A DNA stretch of 64,000 nt from Subsaximicrobium wynnwilliamsii (GCF_007997225.1 NZ_VORM01000004.1:266396-330395), one strand, 5' to 3'; shown: positions 1 to 9,315, numbered from the stretch's first letter. Made by a program: numbers and translations. Notes: a model not told the origin generated them from the letters alone.

Positions 1-1
1 C

Positions 2-1537
2 CAAAAACGATCCATAAGAGATTACCAAACCTCAATAGGTGCGAATGTTTTGGGCGATTTGGGAGAAGTGAATCAGCGCACTATTGAAAACAAACCCTAT
101 TATAATTTAGGAGACCTCATTGGGAAACAGGGTATTGAACTTTCTTATGAAGAAGTGCTTAGAGGGGTAAAGGGCATCAAATTTATACAGAAAGACCGTT
201 TTAATAAAAATATCGGCCCCTACAAGGAAGGCATTTACGATACGCTACCAAAACCTGGCAAAGACATCACGATTACCATTGATGCTGAACTGCAAAAATA
301 TGGTGAACTGCTTATGACCAACAAGCACGGTGGCATTGTGGCTATAGAACCAAGCACAGGGGAAATTTTGGCAATGGTCACAGCTCCTAGTTACAACCCA
401 AATCTCTTGGTGGGCAGACAGCGCAATAAAAATTTTTCCAAATTATTTTTAGACAAACGTTTAAAGCCCACTTTTGATAGAGGTTTGCAGGCACAATACC
501 CACCAGGATCGCCCTTTAAAGTAATGAATGCGCTTATTGGCTTACAGGAAGGCGTAATAGATACAAATGATACCTACCCATGCCGCATGGGATATTACTA
601 CGGCAGTCAAAAACTTACAGGCTGTCACAGCCATCCCAGCCCGCTTGCCATGAATGGTGGCATTTCTCAATCTTGTAACGCCTATTTCGTAAATGTATAT
701 AGACGAATCATTGACAAATATAAGGACCCCGGTAAGGGCATGAATGTTTGGGCCAATCACGCCAAGAGTTTTGGACTGGGCAACTTCTTGAATAATGATT
801 TAGCAGTGGGCCAACCCGGCCGCATTCCCGATGGTGACTACTACGATCGTGCCTATGGCGACAATCGTTGGGGCTCCACCTATATTGTCTCCAATGCCAT
901 AGGCCAAGGTGAAGTGGAAACCACACCCATACAATTAGCCAATATGGTAGCTGCCATTGGCAACCGTGGTTATTATTTCACGCCTCATATCATCAAGAAT
1001 ATTGAAGGGAGTGAGATTGATAGCACATTTACCAAACCTAAATATACCACAATTGACAAACAGCATTTCGAGCCTGTGGTGCAAGGCATGTTTGATGTTT
1101 ATAATGAAGGTACCGCCACATCCTTGAGAATTCCCGGTATAGATATCTGCGGAAAAACAGGAACTGCCGAGAACTTCATGAAAATTGATAGTGTAAAAAC
1201 GCAATTGACAGACCATTCCATTTTTGTGGCGTTTGCACCGAAGGATAATCCTAAAATCGCAATTGCAGTATTTGTTGAAAATGGATATTGGGGAAGCCGT
1301 TTTGCAGGACGAATTGCCAGTTTGATGATAGAAAAGCATATTAATGGAAACATCACTAGAACCGATATGGAAGATTGGATCCTTACCCACAGCTTGGAAG
1401 ATGAGTATCTAAAACCCTATTCTGGCGAACCCTTCAAAATCAATAGGGAAACCACCCTAAAAGTGGTCCCCAATGTAAAAGACCACCCCGTCGATCATTT
1501 CGCTCTTGAATTCGAAACCAATCAACCCCTTAATTAA
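2..1537 (+). CDS. mrdA: Penicillin-binding protein 2, 5'-truncated by window edge
   Basis: Transpeptidase that crosslinks peptidoglycan during cell elongation, working with RodA in the inner membrane. The frame is open from base 2, so the true start and the N-terminal membrane anchor lie upstream of the window. Visible motifs are the catalytic SxxK (SPFK, Ser codon 509-511), SxN (SCN, 671-679) and KTG (KTGT, from 1154), in the normal order and spacing of class B PBPs. The gene ends in TAA and the rodA ATG follows 2 bases later, so the two are surely co-transcribed. A TTG at 50-52 would look like a start, but the upstream frame continues with PBP2-like sequence (GANVLGDLGEV), so it is not used. 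Confidence 0.95.
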   Translation, partial: QKRSIRDYQTSIGANVLGDLGEVNQRTIENKPYYNLGDLIGKQGIELSYEEVLRGVKGIKFIQKDRFNKNIGPYKEGIYDTLPKPGKDITITIDAELQKYGELLMTNKHGGIVAIEPSTGEILAMVTAPSYNPNLLVGRQRNKNFSKLFLDKRLKPTFDRGLQAQYPPGSPFKVMNALIGLQEGVIDTNDTYPCRMGYYYGSQKLTGCHSHPSPLAMNGGISQSCNAYFVNVYRRIIDKYKDPGKGMNVWANHAKSFGLGNFLNNDLAVGQPGRIPDGDYYDRAYGDNRWGSTYIVSNAIGQGEVETTPIQLANMVAAIGNRGYYFTPHIIKNIEGSEIDSTFTKPKYTTIDKQHFEPVVQGMFDVYNEGTATSLRIPGIDICGKTGTAENFMKIDSVKTQLTDHSIFVAFAPKDNPKIAIAVFVENGYWGSRFAGRIASLMIEKHINGNITRTDMEDWILTHSLEDEYLKPYSGEPFKINRETTLKVVPNVKDHPVDHFALEFETNQPLN

Positions 1538-1539
1538 AT

Positions 1540-2820
1540 ATGTTGAGAGAAACCGATAGAGACTTTAAGTTTGATTGGATTACAATTATTTTGTTCTTGT
1601 TGCTTGTGGGCTTTGGATGGTTGAACATTGTATCAGCATCGCATGTTGGTGAGATTGATAGCTATTTTGACATCACTAAACTTTATGGGAAACATCTCGT
1701 TTTTATTGGTCTTTCCACACTATTAATCGTTCTCATCCTATCGTTGGAAGCAAAATTCTATGAGCGTTTTGCAACCATAATCTATATAATTGCCATGTTG
1801 TCTTTGGTGGGACTTTTTATCTTCGGAAAAAACGTCAATGGCCAATTGGCTTGGTATGGTGTTGGAAGCATGACCATACAGCCCAGTGAATTTGCAAAAT
1901 TCGCCACCGCACTTGCCATAGCAAAATACATGAGCGATCTGCAAACAAACATGAAGACCCTTGGTGATCAAATTAAAGCCGCTGGTTTGATTCTATTACC
2001 TTCCATATTGATTTTGCTGCAAAATGATACGGGCTCTACATTGGTTTATGCTTCATTTTTCTTTGTGTTTTATAGAGAAGGTCTCCAAAAAGTATATCTA
2101 ACTATCGCAATATCTGCGATTCTCTTGGCCGTAATCTCACTTAAATTTGGCATCCTCATTACTGCTGGTTCGGCCGCATTTGTGATTTTTATCTCCTATT
2201 TTTTCAGAAGAAAAAAGCGAGCTGCGTTTTGGAAGCCCATCGTACTTTTACTGGTATGCGTTGGCTTCTCCTATGGCGTTGAACTGTTCTATGAAAATAG
2301 CTTGCAAACACATCAAAGAAACAGAATTAGCCTTTGGTTGCGCCTAGAGAAAGATCCTGCGAAATTGGAACAGATGAAAAAAGAGGAAGCCTATAACCTC
2401 ATCCAATCAGAACAAGCCATCAGTTCGGGCGGATTATCGGGGAAGGGCTTTATGGAAGGCACCCGTACAACAGGAAAGTTTGTGCCCGAACAACATACCG
2501 ATTATATTTTCAGCACCGTTGGTGAAGAATGGGGATTTCTAGGTAGTGCTATCGTGATCATCCTATTTATGGCATTGATCATTCGCGTTTTAGTGTTGGC
2601 AGAATCCCAAAAATCTACCTTTAGTAGGGTCTATGGCTATGGGGTGGCATCTATCTTATTTGTGCATTTTACTATAAATATTGGGATGGTCATGGGCTTG
2701 ATTCCAACGATTGGCATCCCCCTACCCTTCTTTAGTTATGGTGGCTCCGGACTTTGGGGATTCACGATTCTATTATTTATATTCGTGAAATTGGATAGCA
2801 ATAAAATCAACGAGTGGTAG
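1540..2820 (+). CDS. rodA: Rod shape-determining protein RodA (SEDS glycosyltransferase)
   Basis: SEDS-family peptidoglycan polymerase, partner of PBP2 in the elongasome. The protein has 426 residues with about ten hydrophobic membrane segments and the family signature GKFVPEQHTDYIFSTVGEEW in the large extracytoplasmic loop, followed by IPLPFFSYGGSG near the C-terminus. The conserved loop motif usually written QPDxGT reads QNDTGS here. It starts 2 bases after the mrdA stop, the classical Bacteroidota pairing. No terminator-like hairpin is obvious in the 256 bases downstream. Confidence 0.95.
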   Translation: MLRETDRDFKFDWITIILFLLLVGFGWLNIVSASHVGEIDSYFDITKLYGKHLVFIGLSTLLIVLILSLEAKFYERFATIIYIIAMLSLVGLFIFGKNVNGQLAWYGVGSMTIQPSEFAKFATALAIAKYMSDLQTNMKTLGDQIKAAGLILLPSILILLQNDTGSTLVYASFFFVFYREGLQKVYLTIAISAILLAVISLKFGILITAGSAAFVIFISYFFRRKKRAAFWKPIVLLLVCVGFSYGVELFYENSLQTHQRNRISLWLRLEKDPAKLEQMKKEEAYNLIQSEQAISSGGLSGKGFMEGTRTTGKFVPEQHTDYIFSTVGEEWGFLGSAIVIILFMALIIRVLVLAESQKSTFSRVYGYGVASILFVHFTINIGMVMGLIPTIGIPLPFFSYGGSGLWGFTILLFIFVKLDSNKINEW

Positions 2821-3022
2821 CAAATTACCAAAGGACTCCCGTTCGTTTTTCATCGCGACACCTTAGTTTTTGAACATCCCGTTTTGGACGGAAGGCTTTT
2901 GACCTATGGAAACATTGACAATCTTAATACCCTCAATTCGAATATAAAGCGTTTTTTAATCGCATTCACTACTATCTTTTTTCGTTAAAACGCAAATTTA
3001 ACCGATTATATACCTAAATAAT

Positions 3023-3052
3023 TTGTTTCTTATACAATTCCGACTACATTTG
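3023..3052 (+). promoter_or_regulatory. Bacteroidota-type promoter TTG-N19-TACATTTG
   Basis: TTG at 3023-3025, a 19-base spacer and TACATTTG at 3045-3052 match the Bacteroidota consensus (TTG/TAnnTTTG). The -7 box ends 24 bases before the ATG at 3077. It would drive the two secreted-protein genes that follow. Confidence 0.6.
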
Positions 3053-3076
3053 GTACTCTAAAACCAATCGCTATTT

Positions 3077-3547
3077 ATGAAAAACCTTCTCCCGCTTTTT
3101 ATCTTCCTCCTGGTCACCATGAGCTATGCTCAAAAAGATATAGTCAGCAGTGGCGGAAACGCTATTGGAACTGGAGGATCTGTAGATTATACGGTTGGTC
3201 AAGTGGCCTATCAAACCAAATCCAACACCAATGCCTCCATGCTTGAAGGCGTACAGCAACCTGTTGAGATTTATGCGCTCTCAGTCACAGGTGTAGAGAC
3301 TGCAATCAATGCCACACTTTATCCCGTACCTGCGACCACTCTTGTAAATTTAAAATTAAACTTAACCAAGTTTTCAGGCACTCCCCGCTTTGAAATTGTG
3401 GATATCAACGGGAGGATATTGAGCCAAAGTAGTATTAGTGCCAATCACACCCAAATTGATATAAGCCATTTAGAGACAGCTAACTACTTTTTCAACATCG
3501 TTTTGAACAAAAAACGCATCAAAACCTTTAAACTCATTAAAAATTAA
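3077..3547 (+). CDS. Small secreted protein with T9SS sorting domain
   Basis: Protein of 156 residues with a clear signal peptide (about 1-18, cleavage after SYA). A short module, IVSSGGNAIGTGGSVDYTVG, is common at the start of flavobacterial secreted proteins. From about residue 80 there is a type IX secretion C-terminal sorting domain (LYPVPATT..., VDINGRIL, KTFKLIKN at the end). The usual YPNP reads YPVP. Almost nothing lies between signal and sorting domain, so it may be a minimal surface protein or an accessory to the next gene, which starts 10 bases downstream. The role is unknown. Confidence 0.75.
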   Translation: MKNLLPLFIFLLVTMSYAQKDIVSSGGNAIGTGGSVDYTVGQVAYQTKSNTNASMLEGVQQPVEIYALSVTGVETAINATLYPVPATTLVNLKLNLTKFSGTPRFEIVDINGRILSQSSISANHTQIDISHLETANYFFNIVLNKKRIKTFKLIKN

Positions 3548-3557
3548 AACCCCATCG

Positions 3558-5300
3558 ATGAAACAGAAATTACTCTTTTTAACTCTATTCGTTTTGAGCA
3601 CGTTCACTTTTGCCCAATCCCCAGAAGGCTTCACTTATCAAGCAGTGGTGCGCAATTCTGCCGATGAATTAACTAGCAATGCAAACATTGGGATGCGCTT
3701 AAGTATTTTGCAAGGCACCGAGACAGGCACTAGTGTATACACAGAAACCCAATTAACATCGTCAAATTCAAACGGCCTCATAAGTTTGATCATTGGCAAT
3801 GGGACGGTTGTATCAGGTTCGATGTCTGCCATTGATTGGTCAAACGGACCGTATTTCATAAAAACCGAAACAGATCCTACAGGTGGTAATAATTATACCA
3901 TCGTTGGCGTAAGTCAAATGTTGAGCGTGCCTTATGCACTTTATGCAGCCAATTCAGCCACAGGGGCTGAAGGTCCACAAGGTCCTGCAGGGCCAATTGC
4001 AGGAACGAATACACAAATCACTTTCAATAATGAAGGTAATGCCGCGGGAAGCGCCAATCTCACATGGGATGACGCTACCAATACGCACAGCGTAAACGGT
4101 ACTTCCATTACTACCAATGGTAAAGTCACAGGCCTAGCAGGTACAGGAACACGACCTGTTGCTGTGGACGAAAATGGCAATTTCGTTATTGGAAGTGCTA
4201 CTGGGGGTTCAGGTATTTCAGGAACTGGCAACAACAACTTTCATCTTAAATGGACAACCGCTGGCGCTGTTGCTGGCAACTCCATGATCCAAGATAATGG
4301 TACCGCAGTGGCCGTCAATTCGAGTCCGAATCAAAAATATTTAATGTATGTCTATAAAAACCAATTGACAAATGAAGGTGACGGCCAGCATTCACTTATA
4401 GGGTGGCGAACAAGAAACAGCCCTAATGAAGGTACTGGATACAGCCTGACTAAAACAAATACAGGCACGGCAGGAAACAGCTTTTGGGGAGACAAGTATT
4501 CTTTCGGCGTTGGGGGTTGGAACTTCAACGATTTTACGCGAACAGGCGGTGTTTTAGGTGCAGATAACGGTGGTAACTATTGGGGAGCACTTGGATACAG
4601 AACAAGCGCCTCTCTTACCTATGGAGTTTATGGATCGAATGCCTACGGTGCTGGTGCTGGATTTTTACCAAACACTGAAATCTCTGGTTTTGGAGGTGGC
4701 TTTTTCGGAATGATTGGCTCAGCTTCCAAAGGGAGCCTTATTGGTCAATTAAATGCTGGTGATTTGTTTTCTTCCTACAACTCTGGAAATCTCTATACTC
4801 TAGGAAAAAATGTAGAATTGGTAGCCACAGCAAATAATAAAGTAACACCTGTTTATGCAGTGACTAGCGTAGAGTCTACCATATACGCCAAAGGAAACGC
4901 CAAATTAGTAAATGGAGAGGCGCGCATTTTATTTGATGAGCAATTCAAATCCTTATTGGGCGAAAGTCCGGAAGTGACCGTGACGCCAAAGGGCAATTGC
5001 AATGGCGTCTATATTGCGTCTATAGATAGAAACGGGTTTAGCATCAAAGAAATGGACAATGGCTCAAGTAATGTGGACGTTTCTTGGATTTCAGTTGGAA
5101 ACCGTATCGACAACGGCATGGATAAAGCCACAAAGAAAGTAACCGATCCTTCGTTCGAAAGGAACATTCAGCAAGTCTTGTTCAACGATGGCAATACAGA
5201 TGCTAAAGGCCAAGGTATTTGGTGGGATGGAGCCAATATTCGCTTCGGAAATATGCCTGCCCATCTTACCAAAGTTGAAAGACCTAAAGGCGCTAATTAA
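3558..5300 (+). CDS. Secreted collagen-like/tail-fibre-like surface protein
   Basis: Protein of 580 residues with a signal peptide (about 1-20). Residues 22-135 form the domain seen in many Bacteroidota surface proteins (EGFTYQAVVRNSA..., SVPYALYAANSA). A very short collagen-like stretch (GAEGPQGPAGPIAG, 136-149) follows, then Gly/Asn-rich repeats resembling phage tail-fibre head regions. The C-terminus is charged and has no recognisable T9SS domain, unlike its upstream neighbour. It is probably exported to the periplasm or surface; the function is not known. It is likely co-transcribed with the 156-residue protein (10-base gap) and ends at the hairpin near 5325. Confidence 0.7.
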   Translation: MKQKLLFLTLFVLSTFTFAQSPEGFTYQAVVRNSADELTSNANIGMRLSILQGTETGTSVYTETQLTSSNSNGLISLIIGNGTVVSGSMSAIDWSNGPYFIKTETDPTGGNNYTIVGVSQMLSVPYALYAANSATGAEGPQGPAGPIAGTNTQITFNNEGNAAGSANLTWDDATNTHSVNGTSITTNGKVTGLAGTGTRPVAVDENGNFVIGSATGGSGISGTGNNNFHLKWTTAGAVAGNSMIQDNGTAVAVNSSPNQKYLMYVYKNQLTNEGDGQHSLIGWRTRNSPNEGTGYSLTKTNTGTAGNSFWGDKYSFGVGGWNFNDFTRTGGVLGADNGGNYWGALGYRTSASLTYGVYGSNAYGAGAGFLPNTEISGFGGGFFGMIGSASKGSLIGQLNAGDLFSSYNSGNLYTLGKNVELVATANNKVTPVYAVTSVESTIYAKGNAKLVNGEARILFDEQFKSLLGESPEVTVTPKGNCNGVYIASIDRNGFSIKEMDNGSSNVDVSWISVGNRIDNGMDKATKKVTDPSFERNIQQVLFNDGNTDAKGQGIWWDGANIRFGNMPAHLTKVERPKGAN

Positions 5301-5324
5301 TCTTGATCTGGTTTATTATAGAAA

Positions 5325-5358
5325 AAAGGCTTCCCAATTAAACGGAAGCCTTTATATT
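5325..5358 (+). terminator. Intrinsic terminator
   Basis: AAAGGCTTCC (5325-5334) pairs with GGAAGCCTTT (5344-5353), followed by a T-rich tail. It lies 25 bases after the stop of the surface-protein gene. Confidence 0.75.
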
Positions 5359-5392
5359 TATAACCATTGTTGTACGATAAAAGACATAAGAC

Positions 5393-5448
5393 CCTGCCTA
5401 CCGCAGGCAGGCGCTTCGCTTTTAGAACCAATCCCGAAAGCTTTCGGG
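5393..5448. repeat. Two intergenic palindromes
   Basis: CCTGCCTACCGCAGGCAGG (5393-5411) and the perfect 16-bp palindrome CCCGAAAGCTTTCGGG (5433-5448). Related palindromes recur at 30496, 33244, 33887 and 40096, always between genes. The rest of the gap 5359-5629 shows no gene. Confidence 0.65.
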
Positions 5449-5629
5449 AAAGACTTGACTCTAACTATCTGACAAACGGATATAGCTTAAAAGGAACAAT
5501 GGCTTCTCCATCTCCTTAAAATTATTTCTAAAAAGCAAGGTGTCATTTTTAAAAAAAAGGGAAACCCTTTATGCCTAAAAGATTCATGAAACTAAACTAT
5601 TTTTAATGGCACACTAATGATCTATAACA

Positions 5630-6520
5630 ATGAAACACCTACTCATTTACTTCTTTTTCTCTATTACAAGCTTTGCGCAGTCAACCTACGATGCCACTTC
5701 TATTGCATCCATAAAGCACTGCATTTACACATTGGCTAATGACAGTCTCTACGGAAGAGCCGCTGGAAGTGCAGAGGAGCTTAAAACATTGGCTTATATT
5801 GAGCACAGCATTACCAAGTTTACCGACCTAAAGATGCAGCGCCAAGCCTTTGATATAAAAACGGCTACTTATGAAACACTAATCGCCAACAATGGTTATT
5901 ATTTTTTAGACAATAATTCAGATACTACCCTATTACTCTCCGCCCATTATGATCACATTGGTTTAGGTGGCGATTTATCGACTGCATTTACTGCAGGTCA
6001 AATACACAATGGTGCCGATGATAATGCCTCTGGAGTGGCATTGACGATAAGCTTATTTCAAGCCATAATAGAACGTAAATTAACGGATTTCAACTATGTT
6101 GTTGCCTTTTATTCTGGCCATGAGCTGGGGCTTCATGGGTCCTCTGCTTTTGCTGAAGTATTACAGCATCAAACAAAAATGGATCATACTATTAGTGCGG
6201 TAATCAATATTGACATGGTAGGACGCTTTGATCCTGAGCTCAAAAGCATCCGCATTTACAGTAACAAAGCTGCAGATTCCTATTTTGAAAATTTTACTGA
6301 AATTGACCCAAACCTCCTTGTGCTTAAAGGTTCAGAAAAAAAACTGGAACTCTTAGACACCAAAACCTTTCACGCCCAAAACCTACCCTGCCTAAGTATG
6401 ACCACTGGCGTACATTTAGATTATCACAAACCTAGTGATGACGCCCAATATATAAATTATGAAGGCATCGTTACAATACGCGATTACATACTTCAACTCA
6501 TTGTTGGGTTATCAGATTAG
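5630..6520 (+). CDS. Secreted M28-family zinc peptidase
   Basis: Predicted periplasmic or secreted aminopeptidase of the M28 family, 296 residues with a signal peptide (about 1-17, SFA-QS). Two-zinc ligands are visible: H106 in SAHYDHIG, D131 in GADDNASG, E165 in SGHELGLHGS, D195 in INIDMVG and the late His in YHKPSDD. In most M28 enzymes the residue before the zinc-ligand Glu is also Glu and acts as general base; here it is His164. The gene stands alone, with a converging msrA downstream. Family call is confident; activity and substrate are open. Confidence 0.85.
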   Translation: MKHLLIYFFFSITSFAQSTYDATSIASIKHCIYTLANDSLYGRAAGSAEELKTLAYIEHSITKFTDLKMQRQAFDIKTATYETLIANNGYYFLDNNSDTTLLLSAHYDHIGLGGDLSTAFTAGQIHNGADDNASGVALTISLFQAIIERKLTDFNYVVAFYSGHELGLHGSSAFAEVLQHQTKMDHTISAVINIDMVGRFDPELKSIRIYSNKAADSYFENFTEIDPNLLVLKGSEKKLELLDTKTFHAQNLPCLSMTTGVHLDYHKPSDDAQYINYEGIVTIRDYILQLIVGLSD

Positions 6521-6531
6521 GCACATTTCCA

Positions 6532-6568
6532 CAAAAAAAAATCTTTCAGTTACTTAAAACTGAAAGAT
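6532..6568 (-). terminator. Terminator of msrA
   Basis: ATCTTTCAGTT (6541-6551) pairs with AACTGAAAGAT (6558-6568). Read on the minus strand the stem is followed by a run of T (A run at about 6532-6540). Confidence 0.8.
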
Positions 6569-6593
6569 CCTCTTCTATCATATTTTGGAAATC

Positions 6594-7265
6594 TTAATGA
6601 TTTTTATTCAACACTTCTGGCATCTTGGCTTGAAACCGTTTTAATCTAGGCACAGACACATTTCTTATATACCCATCGTTAGGATGTAAACGCTCATAAT
6701 TTTGATGGTAGTCTTCCGCGATCCAGAATTTTTGAAAAGGATAGACTTCAGCAGCGATCTTCTCGTTCATTTTAGCGCCTAAAGCTGATTTCTTTTCATC
6801 AATGATTTTCTTTTGTGCCTCATTTTGATAAAAAAGGATGGAGCGGTATTGCGATCCACGGTCATTGCCCTGCCCATTTACTTGGGTTACATCTTGAGAG
6901 GCGAAATACACATCGACCAAAGTTTCAAAACTCACAACCTCAGGATCATAAATAACCTCTACCGATTCAGCATGCCCTGTTTTACCAGTATTGCTTGACT
7001 CGTAGGTTGGATTTTTTGTATGGCCTCCCGCATACCCACTAATCACATCGTCAACACCATTTACACTGTCATAAATTGCTTCTACGCACCAAAAACAACC
7101 GCTGGCAAAATAAGCCTTGGCCATGCCATTTTCCATCGGGACCGCAACAGGATCGGCATTGATGACCTCTTGCTGCTCCTTGCTCAAATTGGCTTGTTGT
7201 GCTGTATTTTGACAGCTAAATAAAATAACGGTAAAAAGTGTTGTTAGAAAGGTTTTCATATACAT
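6594..7265 (-). CDS. msrA: Peptide methionine-S-sulfoxide reductase MsrA, lipoprotein form
   Basis: Reduces methionine-S-sulfoxide in oxidised proteins. The catalytic motif GCFWC is at residues 56-60. Downstream family motifs include GYAGGHTKNPTYE, HAESVEVIYDPE, RGSQYRSILFY and an EDYHQ segment near the C-terminus. The N-terminus is a lipoprotein signal (FTVILFSC, lipid Cys18), so the enzyme is probably anchored in an envelope membrane rather than cytosolic. A second ATG at 7259 (MKTFL) would fit a signal peptide equally well. It is a single-gene unit with its own terminator. Confidence 0.93.
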   Translation of the reverse strand: MYMKTFLTTLFTVILFSCQNTAQQANLSKEQQEVINADPVAVPMENGMAKAYFASGCFWCVEAIYDSVNGVDDVISGYAGGHTKNPTYESSNTGKTGHAESVEVIYDPEVVSFETLVDVYFASQDVTQVNGQGNDRGSQYRSILFYQNEAQKKIIDEKKSALGAKMNEKIAAEVYPFQKFWIAEDYHQNYERLHPNDGYIRNVSVPRLKRFQAKMPEVLNKNH

Positions 7266-7330
7266 GTTTTTTGTTCTTATGTTATGTCGCTATAAGTTAG
7301 ACAACCTTAAGCGCTAAGATGTGAAAATTA

Positions 7331-7370
7331 TGCTAAAAAAAATAGCCTCTGCAGATGCAGAGGCTATTTT
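7331..7370 (-). terminator. Terminator of the Nif3/coiled-coil operon
   Basis: A 14-bp stem, AAAATAGCCTCTGC (7339-7352) with GCAGAGGCTATTTT (7357-7370), and a 4-base loop. A T run follows on the minus strand. Confidence 0.85.
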
Positions 7371-7389
7371 GTGAATTGTATGTGATCGC

Positions 7390-8169
7390 TTAGAGTTTAG
7401 CGAACATTTTTTTCATTTTCTCTTGTTCTTGCTCTGCCAACTCAGCATCTACAAGAATTCTCCCACTATGCTCATCGGTTATCACTTTTTTACGTGAAGC
7501 GATTTCCACTTGAACCTGAGGCGGGATTGTAAAAAACGAACCTCCAGAAGCACCCCTTTCAATAGGTACAACTGCCAAACCGTTTTTCACATTATTTCTA
7601 ATACGCATGTAGGCATTTACCAAACGCTCATCCAGTTTTTTCTGAAAATCCTCAGACTTGCCGAGAAGCGCATCTTCCTCCTTTTGTGTTTCAGATAAGA
7701 TGGCGTCCAGTTCACCGCGTTTGTGCTTTAAGTGGGACTTGCGTTCTTTCAACCGGTCTTTGGTCTCAGTGACGACCTCTTTTTTCTGCTCGATTTGCAC
7801 CCTAAATTCTTTGATGTGCTTATCGGCCAATTGGATTTCCAATTCTTGAAACTCAACCTCTTTGGTCAAGGAATTATATTCTCGGTTATTTCTAACATTC
7901 TTTTGTTGCTCGCTGTACTTTTTTATAAGTGCATTAGCCTCCTCGATCAAGTTCTTCTTGGATTTAATGTCATTGTCGATCAACTCAAGACTTGTTCCCA
8001 TTTTTTCGAGACGTGTATTGAGTCCTTCCACTTCATCTTCTAGATCTTGAACTTCCAAAGGTAGTTCTCCTCGAAGATTTCTAATCTCATCTATTCTAGA
8101 ATCAATTAATTGGAGATCATACAAGGCTCTTAAACGATCTTCAACAGATGCTTCAGCTTTTTTTGCCAT
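7390..8169 (-). CDS. Coiled-coil protein of the C4 zinc-ribbon family, cysteines lost
   Basis: Protein of 259 residues, mostly a long charged coiled-coil hairpin (about 10-185), followed by a remnant of the C4 zinc-ribbon domain at the C-terminus (RGASGGSFFTIPPQ ... TDEHSGRILVD). In the wider family this region has two Cys-x2-Cys pairs (GxCGGC... and C..CGRIL). Here all four positions are Ala/Ser or other residues, so no zinc site can form. It starts 2 bases after the Nif3-like gene and shares its terminator; this pair is conserved in many bacteria. The molecular role is unknown. Confidence 0.75.
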   Translation of the reverse strand: MAKKAEASVEDRLRALYDLQLIDSRIDEIRNLRGELPLEVQDLEDEVEGLNTRLEKMGTSLELIDNDIKSKKNLIEEANALIKKYSEQQKNVRNNREYNSLTKEVEFQELEIQLADKHIKEFRVQIEQKKEVVTETKDRLKERKSHLKHKRGELDAILSETQKEEDALLGKSEDFQKKLDERLVNAYMRIRNNVKNGLAVVPIERGASGGSFFTIPPQVQVEIASRKKVITDEHSGRILVDAELAEQEQEKMKKMFAKL

Positions 8170-8171
8170 AA

Positions 8172-9266
8172 TTATAAATACTTTACAGGATTTGTTATCG
8201 TTGTTGATAAAACGATTGCAAAATTAGTGATTTTTTTCGAGAGATAGTCCACTAAAAAGGTTTTTGTGAACTGCTCACTTTCATAGTGGCCAATGTCTGC
8301 CAAAATAATCTGCCCTTCCGCCGCAAAGAAATCATGATATTTGAGATCTGCGGTAATCAAAACGTCGGCTCCTGCAGCTTTGGCCGCAGCAATTGCAAAA
8401 CTGCCAGACCCCCCTAAAACCGCGATTTTTTTGACATTTTCGGTAGTGAGTGCTGAGTGCCTAATGCAACCCACATGCATGAGCGACTTCAAATCCTTGA
8501 AAAAAGACCTGGTCTCTTGCGCTTGCACCAATTCGCCCACCATGCCGATACCGATGTGTTGATTGCTGTTTTCTAGGGTGGTTACTTCATAGGCAATTTC
8601 TTCATAAGGATGGGCTTGCAGAAGCGACTTGAGCACTTTGGCTTCAACGTGCTTATTGAAGGTCACTGAAATTTTAGTTTCAGCAGCTTCGTACAGTTCT
8701 CCCTTTTTACCGATTTTTGGATTAGAATCTTCATTGCCGCGATAGGTCCCAATGCCTTCGGAATTAAAACTACAAGCATCATAGTTGCCAATATTTCCAG
8801 CTCCAGACTCAAAAAGTGCCGTTCTCAATGCTTTCGCGTTACTACTGGGCACGAATACCGTCAATTTCTTGATCGTCCCTTGCTGCGGAATTAAAATACG
8901 CTTATTGATGAGCTTCAATTGATCACAAATAATAGCGTTTACCCCTTTGTAGGCATTGTCTAGAGCGGTATGTATGGCATAAATGCCGATGTTATGTTGT
9001 ATGGCCTTGATGACGGTTCTTTGCACATAATCCTTTCCTGTTAAATTTTTCAAACCCTTGAAAATAATGGGGTGGAAACTCACAATCAAGTTACAGTTTT
9101 TGGCAATGGCCTCATCCACAACTTCTTCCAAAGTATCTAAAGTTACTAGAATGCCTGTGAGTTTTTGATTTTTGTCGCCTACCAAAAGCCCTACGTTATC
9201 AAAATTGGCTGCATAATCTAAAGGGGCAAGTTCCTCTAAGAAATCAATAACTTCTTGAATCTTCAT
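8172..9266 (-). CDS. Nif3-like dinuclear metal-centre protein (GTP cyclohydrolase I type 2 family)
   Basis: Cytoplasmic ring-forming metalloprotein of unclear function, 364 residues. Family motifs are NVGLLVGD, SFHPIIFKGL (metal-binding His), HTALDN, and near the C-terminus a conserved His/Glu segment ending IGHYESEQ. The length includes the PII-like insertion domain of longer family members. I place the start at the ATG whose codon ends at 9266 (MKIQEVIDFLEE); the frame is open 28 codons further upstream, but those codons cover the spacer and -7 box and are not family-like. The coiled-coil gene follows directly, 2 bases downstream. Confidence 0.85.
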   Translation of the reverse strand: MKIQEVIDFLEELAPLDYAANFDNVGLLVGDKNQKLTGILVTLDTLEEVVDEAIAKNCNLIVSFHPIIFKGLKNLTGKDYVQRTVIKAIQHNIGIYAIHTALDNAYKGVNAIICDQLKLINKRILIPQQGTIKKLTVFVPSSNAKALRTALFESGAGNIGNYDACSFNSEGIGTYRGNEDSNPKIGKKGELYEAAETKISVTFNKHVEAKVLKSLLQAHPYEEIAYEVTTLENSNQHIGIGMVGELVQAQETRSFFKDLKSLMHVGCIRHSALTTENVKKIAVLGGSGSFAIAAAKAAGADVLITADLKYHDFFAAEGQIILADIGHYESEQFTKTFLVDYLSKKITNFAIVLSTTITNPVKYL

Positions 9267-9290
9267 TTTAAAGCCTGTTAAGTTTAAAAA

Positions 9291-9298
9291 CAAAGATA
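9291..9298 (-). promoter_or_regulatory. -7 box TATCTTTG for the Nif3 operon
   Basis: A perfect TAnnTTTG on the minus strand, 24 bases upstream of the ATG ending at 9266. It supports that start. No TTG is seen at the expected -33 spacing. Confidence 0.5.
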
Positions 9299-9315
9299 AA
9301 ATTTTTACATTCGTT

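Noticed and set aside
50..52. TTG start of the first gene
   Set aside because: The frame upstream to base 2 encodes PBP2-like sequence; the gene is cut by the window edge.
5188..5472. Small protein after the surface-protein gene
   Set aside because: It starts inside that gene, crosses the terminator and an intergenic palindrome, and has no family resemblance.
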